Positions 55,572 through 64,000 of a DNA stretch of 64,000 nucleotides are shown here, piece after piece. The stretch lies in contig NZ_JAABNO010000003.1 in assembly GCF_009928445.1 (NCBI RefSeq), positions 62,001 through 126,000 on the forward strand, read 5' to 3'. Source of the stretch: Clostridium sp. C8-1-8 (lineage in GTDB: Bacteria; Bacillota; Clostridia; Clostridiales; Clostridiaceae). The notes beneath the pieces were generated by a model. That model ran no database searches. It worked only from the letters and a program-made list of their open reading frames with translations, and had not been told where the DNA came from. Numbering within the stretch: the stretch's first letter is position 1; each line of letters begins with the position of its first letter. Made by a program: the position numbers and the translations under genes.

Positions 55572-55621
55572 TTTACCCCTCTACTTTCTTATATTAACAT
55601 ATGTTAATTGTAATATTAATG

Positions 55622-55918
55622 TCAATACAATGTACACAACAAAATGAATATTGGCTCTCTTTCTCTAAAGTTTTTTATCTTTGTATAAGCGTGGGCTACA
55701 TTACATTGAACCATAACGTTCTTGATTTTTACTACTTCCTTATCATTTTCAAATAATTGTAGCCATTTAAACCAGTACATATAATTACTGATATATTTGG
55801 TTGCAACTCCATTAAACCTATTCATCCACTTTTTCAATTTGCTGTGTACAGCATTAATGTGTTGAATATGGTAAATTCCTTCTTTATGTTTACCTCTTTT
55901 GCGAGATTTTCTTATCAT
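55622..55918 (-). pseudogene. IS1595-family (ISXO2-like) transposase remnant
   Basis: About 98 codons match only the C-terminal end of ISXO2-type DDE transposases: HIQHINAVHSKLKKWMNRFN and GVATKYISNYMYWFKWLQ. The N-terminal zinc region and the first catalytic Asp residues are missing and the apparent start is internal, so it cannot be active. AACAAAGCCT at about 56015-56024 might be part of an old element end. It sits between the CPT-like gene and a terminator. Confidence 0.75.
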
Positions 55919-56027
55919 CTTAGATGGCTTTGTACCTTTATACTTTACTTATATCATATAATAGATGAATTAAATCATTATATGAATTACCATTTAATAT
56001 CATAATGGTGATTTAACAAAGCCTAAA

Positions 56028-56063
56028 TAAAAAAAGTGCAATAAAGTGAAAACCTTATTGCAC
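56028..56063 (-). terminator. Terminator of oleate hydratase 2
   Basis: GTGCAATAA (56036-56044) / TTATTGCAC (56055-56063), followed on the minus strand by TTTTTTT. Confidence 0.88.
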
Positions 56064-56072
56064 CTTCATAAT

Positions 56073-57803
56073 CTATCTAAAAGAAGTCTTCAGAGCTTCC
56101 TTTAAAACTTTAGGTTTTTTGTTGTAAGGAGTTACAGGACATATTTTCTTATCCTTAACATTAAATAATGTATATACTGCTATTCTTGCTGCACGAACTG
56201 AATATTCTTCAGTGAATACCATATCTTCTGGTATTTCAACAAATTGACTTATCATTGCAAAGTTTGTGGAGCCCTTAGGTACCACCTCAGGGCGGTCTGT
56301 TTTCTTACGTGGCTGGAACTGTGCATCTATATATGGCATCATACATGGTATTACATTTACCACATCTTCCATTAACTCTTCAAGGTTATCCTCCATATGA
56401 AGATGATGTAAGAGTTCTATCAATAGTTCTTCTCCTGTACACTCTCTCATTGGCTTCTTTACATAATCGCCAACTCTATCTGTATACAATCCATAGCCCC
56501 AGAATATTGTAGTATCCAAAGGCTGATTTCTAAAGTGTGGTTGCGCTGCAACAACTATACTCATAAGCCAATTTGAATCCTTAAACGTCATAAGTGCTCC
56601 ACTACCAGGTACATTAGAAGAAAATCTTTCAATCATCTTAAGAAGCTTATTTCCCTTACAAGTTACAGTAAAACTCTCCCAATTAGTCTCTTCTGGATGA
56701 TCAAAGAATGACTCAGGATTGCCAAGCCCCCACTTCTTTTTAGCAATCTTACTCCAAAGCTCTCCTGACATAGGCTTTTCAGTTTTATATTCTGGCGCTT
56801 TGTGCATATCGCCTAAGGTAGCATTATCAGTCATACATCCATTTATCATGATGCAAACATCTTCATCCTTAAGCTCAATTACCTTTTCACCTTCAACATC
56901 TTTAACGTGTATTGCTGTAACTGTAATTTCTTCACCAGGTCTAAAATCTAGATCAGTCACCGTTGCATTTATACTAAAGTCTACTCCATATTTATCTAAA
57001 TAATTCTTAATTGGTAATATAACTGAATCATATTGATTGTATGGTGTTCTAGTAACCCCTTCAAGAGTCTCAATACGAGAAAATTCAAATATCATCCTAT
57101 CCATATATCTTTTAAATTCGAATAGACTTGACCATTTCTGAAAAGCAAAAGTAGTTTGCCACATATACCAGAAATTAGTTTCAAAAAAATGTGGAGTATG
57201 TTTAAACCATTGCTCTATGGTCATATCATCAAGCTTTTCTTCTGGAGTAGTCAAAAGTTTACCAAGCGCCATTCGATCTGCATTATTAAAGCCCATACTC
57301 TTAACATCTTGTATCTTACCATTTCTATCCACTAATCTTGCCTTAGCGTGAGTAGGATGTGAATGATCAAAGTTTAGTATTTCTTCAGTGACACTCATTC
57401 CCGGCATATCTATTGAAGGTATAGTTGAAAAAAGTTCCCAAAAGTTCTCATAGGTTTCTTCATTTAGCATTCTTCCGCCTCTACATATAAAACCAGTTTC
57501 GGCATCTCCTGCACCATCGTTGCTTCCTCCAAGTACTTTAAGACCTTCAATTATATGAATGTTTTCTCCTTTAAAGTTACAATCTCTTATAAGATAAGCT
57601 GCACCGGCTAAGGATGCTAGTCCTCCTCCAATAAAATAAACTTGCCTCTCTTCATCATTTATCTTAGGCAAAGTATTAATTTCTTCCTTTTTACCTCTAT
57701 CCTTTAACTTCTTAGCACCTATTGCCGCTACAGTTGCTGCCCCAGCAATAGCACCCAGTGCAATCCAAAGATTAGTTTTGTCCTTTTTAGAATTCTTTCC
57801 CAT
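56073..57803 (-). CDS. ohyA: Oleate hydratase 2, membrane-anchored N-terminus
   Basis: 576 aa from the ATG at 57803, preceded by GGAGGGAAAG. Residues 11-30 (NLWIALGAIAGAATVAAIGA) are a hydrophobic helix absent from copy 1. FAD motif IGGGLASLAGAAYLIRD; RGGRMLNEETYENFWELF holds the likely catalytic Glu119 in the TYEN form of the Elizabethkingia-type enzyme; TPYNQYDSVILPI follows. It differs from copy 1 (GGRELE...MEC form), so the two are different subtypes and not a recent duplication. No regulator is adjacent. Confidence 0.94.
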   Translation of the reverse strand: MGKNSKKDKTNLWIALGAIAGAATVAAIGAKKLKDRGKKEEINTLPKINDEERQVYFIGGGLASLAGAAYLIRDCNFKGENIHIIEGLKVLGGSNDGAGDAETGFICRGGRMLNEETYENFWELFSTIPSIDMPGMSVTEEILNFDHSHPTHAKARLVDRNGKIQDVKSMGFNNADRMALGKLLTTPEEKLDDMTIEQWFKHTPHFFETNFWYMWQTTFAFQKWSSLFEFKRYMDRMIFEFSRIETLEGVTRTPYNQYDSVILPIKNYLDKYGVDFSINATVTDLDFRPGEEITVTAIHVKDVEGEKVIELKDEDVCIMINGCMTDNATLGDMHKAPEYKTEKPMSGELWSKIAKKKWGLGNPESFFDHPEETNWESFTVTCKGNKLLKMIERFSSNVPGSGALMTFKDSNWLMSIVVAAQPHFRNQPLDTTIFWGYGLYTDRVGDYVKKPMRECTGEELLIELLHHLHMEDNLEELMEDVVNVIPCMMPYIDAQFQPRKKTDRPEVVPKGSTNFAMISQFVEIPEDMVFTEEYSVRAARIAVYTLFNVKDKKICPVTPYNKKPKVLKEALKTSFR

Positions 57804-58095
57804 ACCTTTCCCTCCACGTAACAAATAAAATATTAAGTAAGTTTAAATCCTTTATTTATTTTAATTATAATGCAGTAAGAAAACATTGTAATTATACAGA
57901 TTATGTCTTTTGTATAGAATGCTCTACATGTATTCATTTTATAAGCTAATCCTTTATAAAGGTATATACATTTTTCATAAAAATATATTATAATATTGAT
58001 ATATTAATATTATTTATAACAACGCTTAATTGACAACTTATGTACATGTTTTATTCCTGAGGTAAATTATCTAGTTAAATAAGAGGTGATTATCA

Positions 58096-59226
58096 ATGAA
58101 AGAAAATACAAGCTTAAAAGTACAACCACTATACAATATTGAAAATTTAAAAGTACATGGCAGAACAACAAATTCTCTTTCTCCACTAGTGCTGTTTTGG
58201 ACAGGTAGTGGTATTGAATTAAATGCCAAAGGTTCTGAGCTTTGGATAGAAGTTGAGGTCGATTACGACATATACGAGCCATGGATCAGTATACTTATAA
58301 ATTCTGTTCCTGTAAGCAGACAGATGCTAACTGCAGGGAGGTATTGGGTTTGTATATTTAGAGGTATGAATGAAAATGTTATCAAAAACCTTCGTGTAAT
58401 AAGAGATGTTCAGGCTATGAATGGTGACTCTAGCTGTTCTTTACAAATACATGCATTAAAGTTTGACGGTGAACTTTATCCTGTTGAAGATAAACCTTAC
58501 AAGCTTGAGTTTATTGGAGATAGCATTACCTCAGGTGAAGGTGCCATAGGCGCTAAAGCTGAAGAGGATTGGATTTCTATGTGGTTTAGTGCAATTAGAA
58601 ATTATACTTCAATAACAGCAGAAGCCTTGAATGCTGAATATAGAGTTATTTCTCAAAGTGGATGGGGAGTTCTTTCAAGTTGGGATAATAACCCTCATGC
58701 TAATATTCCTGAATACTATGAAAAAGTTTGTGGTGTCCTTACTGGAGAAAAAAATCTAGCTTTAGGTGCCTTTAAAGAGAACGATTTTGATTCCTGGCAG
58801 CCAGACATCGTAGTGGTTAACTTAGGTACAAATGATGGCGGTGCCTTTAACTCTCCTGAATGGAAGGATATTGTTACAGGAGAAACTTTTAAGCAGAGAC
58901 TAAATGAAGATGGCTCTTACAATGAAGAAGATCTTAAAGCTTTCGAGAATGCTGTTGAAAGCTTTCTTATAAAGATCAGAAAATATAATAAAACCGCTCA
59001 TATAGTCTGGGCATATGGAATGCTAGGTTTATCTATGATGCATTCTATAAATAGAGCTGTAGATACTTGTATTAAGAAAACAGGTGATAAAAAAGTTTCT
59101 GTTTTCCAGCTTCCAAATACAACAAATGAAACCGTAGGTGCAAGAAGCCATCCTGGTGAATTATCTCATAAAAAGGCAGCTGAAGAATTGGCTGAGTATA
59201 TACGTCAATTCTTAACTAGCAAGTAA
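58096..59226 (+). CDS. SGNH/GDSL esterase, CE2-like
   Basis: 376 aa. Residues 20-130 are a beta-sandwich like the N-terminal domain of CE2 acetyl esterases. The SGNH domain has GDSITSGEG (nucleophile Ser), VVVNLGTNDGG and the C-terminal SHPGELSH (His). Likely deacetylates sugars or oligosaccharides. No signal peptide is seen, so it would act inside the cell on imported acetylated sugars. AAGAGGTGAT precedes the ATG. Confidence 0.85.
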   Translation: MKENTSLKVQPLYNIENLKVHGRTTNSLSPLVLFWTGSGIELNAKGSELWIEVEVDYDIYEPWISILINSVPVSRQMLTAGRYWVCIFRGMNENVIKNLRVIRDVQAMNGDSSCSLQIHALKFDGELYPVEDKPYKLEFIGDSITSGEGAIGAKAEEDWISMWFSAIRNYTSITAEALNAEYRVISQSGWGVLSSWDNNPHANIPEYYEKVCGVLTGEKNLALGAFKENDFDSWQPDIVVVNLGTNDGGAFNSPEWKDIVTGETFKQRLNEDGSYNEEDLKAFENAVESFLIKIRKYNKTAHIVWAYGMLGLSMMHSINRAVDTCIKKTGDKKVSVFQLPNTTNETVGARSHPGELSHKKAAEELAEYIRQFLTSK

Positions 59227-59254
59227 GAAATTTCATTAATATCAATATCATAAA

Positions 59255-59344
59255 TATAGACATACTACTTCAAAACTTGAACTTAAACTAATTCTCCAAG
59301 AAGCCTTAGTTTAAAAGATCTTACTAAGAAGTAGTATGTCTATA
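59255..59344. repeat. Two-tier stem-loop, 17-bp outer stem
   Basis: TATAGACATACTACTTC (59255-59271) pairs perfectly with GAAGTAGTATGTCTATA (59328-59344); inner TTAAACTAA (59283-59291) / TTAGTTTAA (59306-59314). Architecture equals the other two-tier elements; direct sequence similarity is weak. It may also be the 3' end of the esterase mRNA. Confidence 0.55.
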
Positions 59345-59482
59345 ATTTTATTCCTAATCTTAAGATTTCCTTAAAATCATTAAAATTACATCTTGTGTAT
59401 TTACTTCCTGTGACTGGTGTACTATCATAATAATACACTAACATAACAATTTCTATTGATTCCTTAGGAGGTGTGATATATT

Positions 59483-59857
59483 TTGAACTTTAAAGAGAGA
59501 TCACCTATATACATTCAAATTATTGAAATAATAAAAGCTGATATAGTATCTGGAAAAATTAAGAGTGGTGAAAAACTTCCTTCCGTTAGAGAGTTCTCTG
59601 AGAGTTTTCAAGTGAATCCTAATACAGTCCAAAGAGTCTTTCAAGAGCTTGAAAAAGAGAATATAGCCTACTCTCAGCGTGGTATAGGTACCTTCATTGT
59701 GGACGGTGCTGATCTGGTTAATAAACTTAAAAACGCCCAGGCTCAGAAATATACCAAAAGGTTTATTAATGAAATGTCATCTCTTGGCATGAATAAAGAT
59801 GAAATAAACAAATATCTATTAAAAATCTTGGAGGCAAATAATAATGAATATTCTTGA
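59483..59857 (+). CDS. GntR-family regulator, YtrA subfamily
   Basis: 124 aa: winged helix (SPIYIQIIEIIKADIVSGKI; GEKLPSVREFSESFQVNPNT; VQRVFQELEKENIAYSQRGI) and a short dimerisation tail, the YtrA form without a ligand domain. A TTG start follows AGGAGG. It overlaps the ABC ATPase gene by 14 nt, so it should regulate its own ABC operon. Confidence 0.92.
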   Translation: MNFKERSPIYIQIIEIIKADIVSGKIKSGEKLPSVREFSESFQVNPNTVQRVFQELEKENIAYSQRGIGTFIVDGADLVNKLKNAQAQKYTKRFINEMSSLGMNKDEINKYLLKILEANNNEYS

Positions 59858-60539
59858 AGCTAATTCTGTAAGTAAAAATTATCTTTCAAAAAGAGCACTG
59901 ATAGATGTAAATTTGACATTAGAGAAAGGAAAAATATTGGGTCTTCTTGGGCCAAATGGAAGTGGTAAAACAACATTTCTAAAATTGCTTGCAGGATTAA
60001 TACACCCTTCTAAAGGGAGTATACAAATCTGTGGTACTGAAGTTGGCTATCTTACAAAAGAGATGGTTTCTTACTTACCAGACAGTGATTTCTTATATCC
60101 TTGGATGAAAATCTCTAAAGTAAAAAATATATATGCTACATTTTTTAAAGACTTCAACATGGAAAAATTCGATGAACTTCTTACTTTTATGAAGCTTGAT
60201 CCTAATTCTACTGTGAAATCACTTTCAAAAGGTATGAAAGAAAAGCTGGCTTTAGCTTTAACATTATCTAGGGAAGCTAAGCTTATAGTATTAGATGAAC
60301 CTCTAAATGGTGTGGATCCTGTTGCTAGAGAAGAAATACTAACAGCCATTATGAAAGGCTTTAATTATGAGAGCTCAATGATAATAACAAGCCACTTAAT
60401 TAATGAAGTAGAGAGCCTTTTGGATGAGGTATGCTTCTTAAAGCAAGGAAAAGTAATACTAAAAGCTGGGGCTGACCAGCTTAGAGAAGAAAGAAATATG
60501 AATCTTGACGAAATCTATAGGGAGGTATTTTCATGTTAA
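59844..60539 (+). CDS. ABC transporter ATPase
   Basis: 231 aa. Walker A GPNGSGKT (36-43), signature SLSKGMKEK (126-134), Walker B LIVLDEP (147-153) and a final His switch in TSHLINEVESLLD. The signature has LSKG in place of LSGG, common in YtrB-type exporters. Couples ATP use to the downstream permease. Substrate unknown; relatives handle antimicrobial peptides or cell-wall stress. Confidence 0.92.
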   Translation: MNILEANSVSKNYLSKRALIDVNLTLEKGKILGLLGPNGSGKTTFLKLLAGLIHPSKGSIQICGTEVGYLTKEMVSYLPDSDFLYPWMKISKVKNIYATFFKDFNMEKFDELLTFMKLDPNSTVKSLSKGMKEKLALALTLSREAKLIVLDEPLNGVDPVAREEILTAIMKGFNYESSMIITSHLINEVESLLDEVCFLKQGKVILKAGADQLREERNMNLDEIYREVFSC

Positions 60540-61363
60540 TGAATTTAATAAAATATGACTATATGAAAAAATGGAGACATACAAGATTTTTTCTTATAGC
60601 GTATATAGTCATAGAAATCTTACTATTGTTATATATAAATACACTTCCCTTGGGTAAGATTGCTAGTAGTGCTTTCTCAGTATCAAATAGCGGAGATACT
60701 TCTTTTTCCATAAATCCAGGTAACATTAATTATGGCTATGTTATGGCGTCAGGTTTATTCTTTTTAGTTGCCGGAATTTTCACGCTTTATTCTATTGTTG
60801 AGGGCATAATTGTATACAACTGGGATCTATCAGGTAAGCAATCTCCCCTTGAGTTAATGTTACCTTATCCTGGCTGGCAAAAGGTACTTTCCAAGTTAAT
60901 ATCAACAGGTTTTAATATATTAGTCTTCGGTATATTATCTACTATATTTACTTTACTTTTCGTACATCAACTCGGAGATAAGACAGCAATATTCGATCCT
61001 TCAGTTAACCTACTTAAGCTTTTATACGAAAAAAGTCCTTCTCCTTTAGGATCTAGCTTTATTTCATTATTGCTAACCCTAATAAACTCTAGTTTGACTT
61101 TCCTATTTATTTGCTTTTGCATAACTGTTTCAAGAGCTATAAATAATAAGAATAAAGCTTCTGTGCTAATATCAGTACTTATTTTCATAGTCGGCCTTAT
61201 AGTAAAACACTATTTAAACTTATTTACAGCGATGTTCCCTATTTATCAATTTGATATATTAGGGAAAATAAATACTCTTTCATACCTATTGCTAAATATA
61301 GTATCATTAATAGTTGTTTTCTTCTCATCCTCATGGCTTATCGACAACAAAATAGAAAGCTAA
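60533..61363 (+). CDS. ABC transporter permease (ABC-2-like)
   Basis: 276 aa with six or more membrane helices. YDYMKKWRHTRFFLIAYIVIE at the start and the conserved GKQSPLELMLPYPGWQKVLSK loop near residue 100 resemble exporter permeases of YtrA-type operons. It overlaps the ATPase gene by 7 nt. Ends before a terminator. Confidence 0.85.
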   Translation: MLMNLIKYDYMKKWRHTRFFLIAYIVIEILLLLYINTLPLGKIASSAFSVSNSGDTSFSINPGNINYGYVMASGLFFLVAGIFTLYSIVEGIIVYNWDLSGKQSPLELMLPYPGWQKVLSKLISTGFNILVFGILSTIFTLLFVHQLGDKTAIFDPSVNLLKLLYEKSPSPLGSSFISLLLTLINSSLTFLFICFCITVSRAINNKNKASVLISVLIFIVGLIVKHYLNLFTAMFPIYQFDILGKINTLSYLLLNIVSLIVVFFSSSWLIDNKIES

Positions 61364-61366
61364 TAT

Positions 61367-61400
61367 AAGAAATCGCTAAAGCATACTTTAGCGATTTCTT
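61367..61400 (+). terminator. Terminator of the GntR-ABC operon
   Basis: AAGAAATCGCTAAAG (61367-61381) / CTTTAGCGATTTCTT (61386-61400), perfect 15-bp stem with a 4-nt loop. Confidence 0.88.
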
Positions 61401-61561
61401 TGTTTACCTGTATTTCTTTAATATTTAAGTAGACAAATTTCATTTAACTATGTAAAAATATAGTTATGCTTAAAATACACTTGTGTGTTTTAAGATGAAT
61501 TTATATTGTTAATTACAATTTAATTAAGTAAAATATGTACATAAGTAAAGGTGAAAATAAT

Positions 61562-62212
61562 ATGGAAAAGAAAAATACTATAAAAATTGTTAAACCCAAG
61601 CTATCAAACAACTTAAACACTTTTGATCTTACAGAGAATAATATACTAGACTACGACACGATAACCGAAGCTCATATAAGTGATTGCTACTTAAGCGGAT
61701 GTGAAGCAGACAGAATATCCTTTAATGAAGTAGTGTTTGAAAATGGAACTATAAATGGCGCTTCTCTTCAAAAAGCTGATTTGATTGATGTTAGATTTGA
61801 AAACTGTGATCTATGCAATATTGATTTTTCTGAAGCTTCTCTTCTTAGAGTAGAATTTATTAACTGCAAAATCGTTGGTATTAACTTTAGTGAAGCTGTT
61901 CTAAAAGATGTATTGTTCAATAATTGTAATGGTCAATATGCCTTATTTAGATTTTCAGATTTAAAACAAGTATTATTTCTTGAAAGTCAGCTACGCTTCT
62001 CTGACTATCAAGAAAGCAAATTCACAAAAGTGGAATTTAAAAACACCGACCTCACTCAAGCACAATTTTTTAATACCAGGTTAAAGGACATGGATTTTAG
62101 GAGCTGTGAAATAGATGGCATTTCAGCAAGAGTTGAAGATGTTGAGGGAATGATCGTTTCCACTGCACAAACTATAACACTTGTGAGTTTGATGGGAATA
62201 GTAGTTAGGTAA
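61562..62212 (+). CDS. Pentapeptide-repeat protein
   Basis: 216 aa from the ATG at 61562, preceded by AAAGGTG; an ATG 27 nt upstream lacks a ribosome site. A(D/N)LxxN-type repeats run from about residue 50 to 190 (ADLIDVRFENCDLCNIDFSE; ASLLRVEFINCKIVGINFSE), giving a right-handed quadrilateral beta helix. Some such proteins mimic DNA and protect gyrase, but most have unknown roles, and no quinolone link can be claimed. Confidence 0.88.
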   Translation: MEKKNTIKIVKPKLSNNLNTFDLTENNILDYDTITEAHISDCYLSGCEADRISFNEVVFENGTINGASLQKADLIDVRFENCDLCNIDFSEASLLRVEFINCKIVGINFSEAVLKDVLFNNCNGQYALFRFSDLKQVLFLESQLRFSDYQESKFTKVEFKNTDLTQAQFFNTRLKDMDFRSCEIDGISARVEDVEGMIVSTAQTITLVSLMGIVVR

Positions 62213-62226
62213 GTAACATAAATCAA

Positions 62227-62285
62227 GGCATTATCTTAGCAGTACATCATGAAGACAGTTTAGATATATGAGCCAAGGTAATGCC
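62227..62285 (+). terminator. Possible 3' hairpin of the pentapeptide gene
   Basis: GGCATTATCTT (62227-62237) pairs with AAGGTAATGCC (62275-62285) with one G-T wobble; long loop and weak T-run. Confidence 0.4.
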
Positions 62286-62325
62286 TCTTAATTCTTAATT
62301 TAACTCTATTACTATAGACCTATCA

Positions 62326-62784
62326 CTAAACCTGTACTTCTACATTTTCTACCAGTGTCTTTAAAGTCATAACTCTATCTTCTCCCAAAATTGAGGTTGC
62401 TGCATTAAATAAGTACTTATCGTTTGTAGCTAGCACAAGATTTTTATCTGAATAACAGGTATATAAAAGTGATAAATCGTTATGGGATAGTTTATTTTTT
62501 TCATCAACATAGGTATTTCCATTCTTAGAATGCTTTATATTAAGCTTAGAATAAAACTCTTTAATTTCTTTTCTATCTGTATCTATGATTAAGAATAGCA
62601 ATTTACAAAACCTCTCTGATAATACTTCTTGACCTTTATATATACGTCTTTCCTTTACAACAAGCTCTTCACTTACTTCCCTTGATATCTTTATTTTATT
62701 ATCTTCAATAAGCTTATCAATGACAAAAGGATACTGATTCCAAAGTCCTATAACCACATTTGTATCTAGTAAATATTCAACCAT
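62326..62784 (-). CDS. PIN-domain protein, orphan
   Basis: 152 aa. Acidic residues Asp7 (LLDTN), Glu40 (SREVSEEL), Asp103 (LSHNDLSLL) and Asp122 (LATNDKYL) match the PIN RNase site. VapC-like proteins cleave RNA and are usually paired with a small antitoxin just upstream, but no such gene is seen here, so it may be solitary or have another role. AAGGAG precedes the ATG. Confidence 0.78.
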   Translation of the reverse strand: MVEYLLDTNVVIGLWNQYPFVIDKLIEDNKIKISREVSEELVVKERRIYKGQEVLSERFCKLLFLIIDTDRKEIKEFYSKLNIKHSKNGNTYVDEKNKLSHNDLSLLYTCYSDKNLVLATNDKYLFNAATSILGEDRVMTLKTLVENVEVQV

Positions 62785-63014
62785 AGTAATTACTCCTTAA
62801 TATTGATATGTATTTAAACATTGACTATATTTAAGCACTGTGTGTAAATTAAGTAGCCAATCATCCCATCTTTAAAACATATCCTAAAGATAAAAACAGT
62901 CCTTATACTCAACCTTTATATAACTTATTATTTATATAATTATAATATTGATACTATTTTTATAAAATTCCTATATTTCTAAATAGAGAAACATCAATTC
63001 CTACAATAAAAAAA
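62785..63014. other. AT-rich gap upstream of the PIN gene
   Basis: No antitoxin-like ORF is seen on either strand and no clear promoter stands out. Confidence 0.4.
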
Positions 63015-63036
63015 TCACTGAAGCAATCTTCAGTGA
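63008..63036 (-). terminator. Terminator of the last GNAT gene
   Basis: TCACTGAAG (63015-63023) / CTTCAGTGA (63028-63036), then TTTTTTTATT on the minus strand. Confidence 0.82.
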
Positions 63037-63134
63037 CTCTTTTGCCCATATGCTTTTCCCAATGTATGTGAAGAAAAGCTAGTAGACTAATATGTTTTTA
63101 TTTTTACTAATTTTAGTTTTACAGTTCTTAACTA

Positions 63135-63674
63135 TTAGTACTTATAATCATTCCATTGAACCGGAGTGCTTGTACCTTTTTTCCAATCCTCTTTTATAAA
63201 TCCATAACCTATAGAATCATACTTTCTTCCATCACTACAAACCCATCCTTTTCTATGATGAGCCTCTTTAACGAAGCCACATTTATGAAATACACTTCTC
63301 ATAGGATAGTTATCTTGTCTAGTATAGCCTTCAATACTTGTCTTATCCGGAAAATTATCAAATATATAATCTACCATCCAATTAACAGCAATTGTTCCAA
63401 TACCTTTACCTTTATATTTACTGGAAAGCCTTATATCAAAGACTGGTATATCATCTTCCAGGTCATAAATTCTTATAAAGCCAGCTTTAATTGATGAATC
63501 TATAATAATCCAAAAAGTCTTACAGTAATCGCTACTATACCCCCCATTCTTATATGCTTCCCTAATATTCTCCGATTTTGGATTCGGCGTGCCGAAAAAC
63601 TCCCAAGTGTTTGATGTTAAAAAACTTACTAGATCATCTACCTCATCTTTAAATTCTTGAAAAAATACTTTCAT
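63135..63674 (-). CDS. GNAT-family N-acetyltransferase
   Basis: 179 aa from the ATG at 63674; the frame also opens at GTG 63686 and TTG 63683, so the start is not certain. FDIRLSSKYKGKGIGTIAVNWMV contains the K-G-K-G-I-G motif and DNYPMRSVFHKCGFVKEAHHR the last motif. Substrate unknown. Confidence 0.83.
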   Translation of the reverse strand: MKVFFQEFKDEVDDLVSFLTSNTWEFFGTPNPKSENIREAYKNGGYSSDYCKTFWIIIDSSIKAGFIRIYDLEDDIPVFDIRLSSKYKGKGIGTIAVNWMVDYIFDNFPDKTSIEGYTRQDNYPMRSVFHKCGFVKEAHHRKGWVCSDGRKYDSIGYGFIKEDWKKGTSTPVQWNDYKY

Positions 63675-63696
63675 ACCTACCAACACTTCCCTTTGC

Positions 63697-63864
63697 TTAT
63701 TTTATTTTCATTCTTTTCCTTTTAGCTATATCAAATAAAAATGCTAAAATGCCTAAGATAAATGCCAATGCAAATACTCCAGAGATAAACATACTTGTAT
63801 TCCCATAATGGAGTGCAAGATATGCTGTAATTAATATTTCTACTGTAGCAGCCTTCTTTTGACT
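63697..63864 (-). pseudogene. Decayed small membrane ORF without a start
   Basis: 55 codons in frame encode QKKAATVEILITAYLALHYG and a second hydrophobic stretch VFALAFILGILAFLF with a basic end (KRKRMKIK). A stop lies immediately upstream and no ATG, GTG or TTG precedes the first helix, although GGGAGGG sits about 10 nt before it. A frameshift or start loss is likely; the only ATG would leave 31 residues. Confidence 0.4.
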
Positions 63865-64000
63865 TTATATTGTTTAACCCTCCCTATATTTTAAATGCTT
63901 ATCTTAGAAACTAAATAATTTGTAAAAATAATACCATATATTCAATATAATTTCATCATTCTCAATTTATCCATAATAACTAAGCTGCAAATAATGTCAA

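Noticed and set aside
61562..62212. Calling the pentapeptide-repeat protein a Qnr-type quinolone-resistance protein
   Set aside because: Only the repeat fold is visible; the loops and size that define Qnr are not recognisable.

Overview
The window reads as a chromosomal stretch of a low-G+C, anaerobic, saccharolytic Firmicute, most likely Clostridium sensu stricto. The signs are very AT-rich intergenic DNA, strong AGGAGG-type ribosome sites with frequent TTG/GTG starts, oxygen-sensitive Fe-S and radical-SAM proteins, an acyl-CoA dehydratase activase, an Hsp18-type small heat-shock protein and a ferredoxin-nitroreductase. Species cannot be fixed from sequence alone. No rRNA, tRNA, CRISPR array, prophage or intact insertion sequence was seen.

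Layout. 1-9.9 kb: an arabinan-utilisation cluster, all on the minus strand: a GH51 arabinofuranosidase with LamG and Ig-like domains, then the AraNPQ sugar ABC importer, AbfA (GH51) and a secreted GH43 endo-arabinanase cut by the window edge. Extracellular arabinan is cut, the oligosaccharides are imported, and GH51 enzymes release arabinose inside; the shared ATPase (MsmX type) is not here. 10.2-23.7 kb: mixed housekeeping and accessory genes: GNATs, an MBL-fold hydrolase, two methyltransferases, a cold-shock protein with a leader hairpin, an Old-Yellow-Enzyme reductase, an FAD reductase, a DinB-like protein, a LysR regulator divergent from a GAPDH, a LUD protein and ArsC. 23.9-35.8 kb: membrane and envelope proteins, a lipoprotein S41 peptidase, a GT-C glycosyltransferase, a soluble chemoreceptor-like protein, a DedA-PAP2 fusion and two poorly known cytosolic proteins. 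36-39.6 kb: hsp18, then a three-gene ATP-driven electron-activation operon (BadF-type activase plus two DUF2229-like Fe-S partners). 40-46.5 kb: methionine aminopeptidase, a GNAT, ferredoxin-nitroreductase, oleate hydratase 1 and a TetR regulator. 46.7-53.8 kb: an aldo/keto reductase with larC-larE-larB (nickel-pincer cofactor synthesis, without larA), and the AmmeMemoRadiSam pair. 53.9-57.8 kb: a small accessory patch (XRE regulator with a membrane protein, a CPT-like kinase, an IS1595-type transposase remnant), then oleate hydratase 2, of a different subtype and with an N-terminal membrane segment. 58-64 kb: a CE2-like esterase, a YtrA-type GntR/ABC exporter operon, a pentapeptide-repeat protein, an orphan PIN-domain protein, a GNAT and a decayed small ORF.

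The most unusual signal is not a gene. Several intergenic regions carry 90-105 nt two-tier stem-loops (outer stem 8-17 bp, inner stem about 9-10 bp, large terminal loop) at 23796-23885, 28521-28615, 32015-32109, 39759-39856, 42685-42789 and 59255-59344. Some are clearly related in sequence (23796 with 28521; 32015 with 42685 and, inverted, with 39759), and their paired arms differ by compensating changes. This suggests a dispersed, structure-conserved repeat or RNA element that gene annotation would not reveal.

Other candidates for follow-up are the activase plus tandem DUF2229 operon, the AmmeMemoRadiSam module, the larA-less lar operon, the csp leader hairpin next to its Shine-Dalgarno sequence, and the DedA-PAP2 fusion with a degenerate phosphatase motif. 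Start sites were adjusted where an internal ATG or TTG sits at the right distance from a Shine-Dalgarno sequence.
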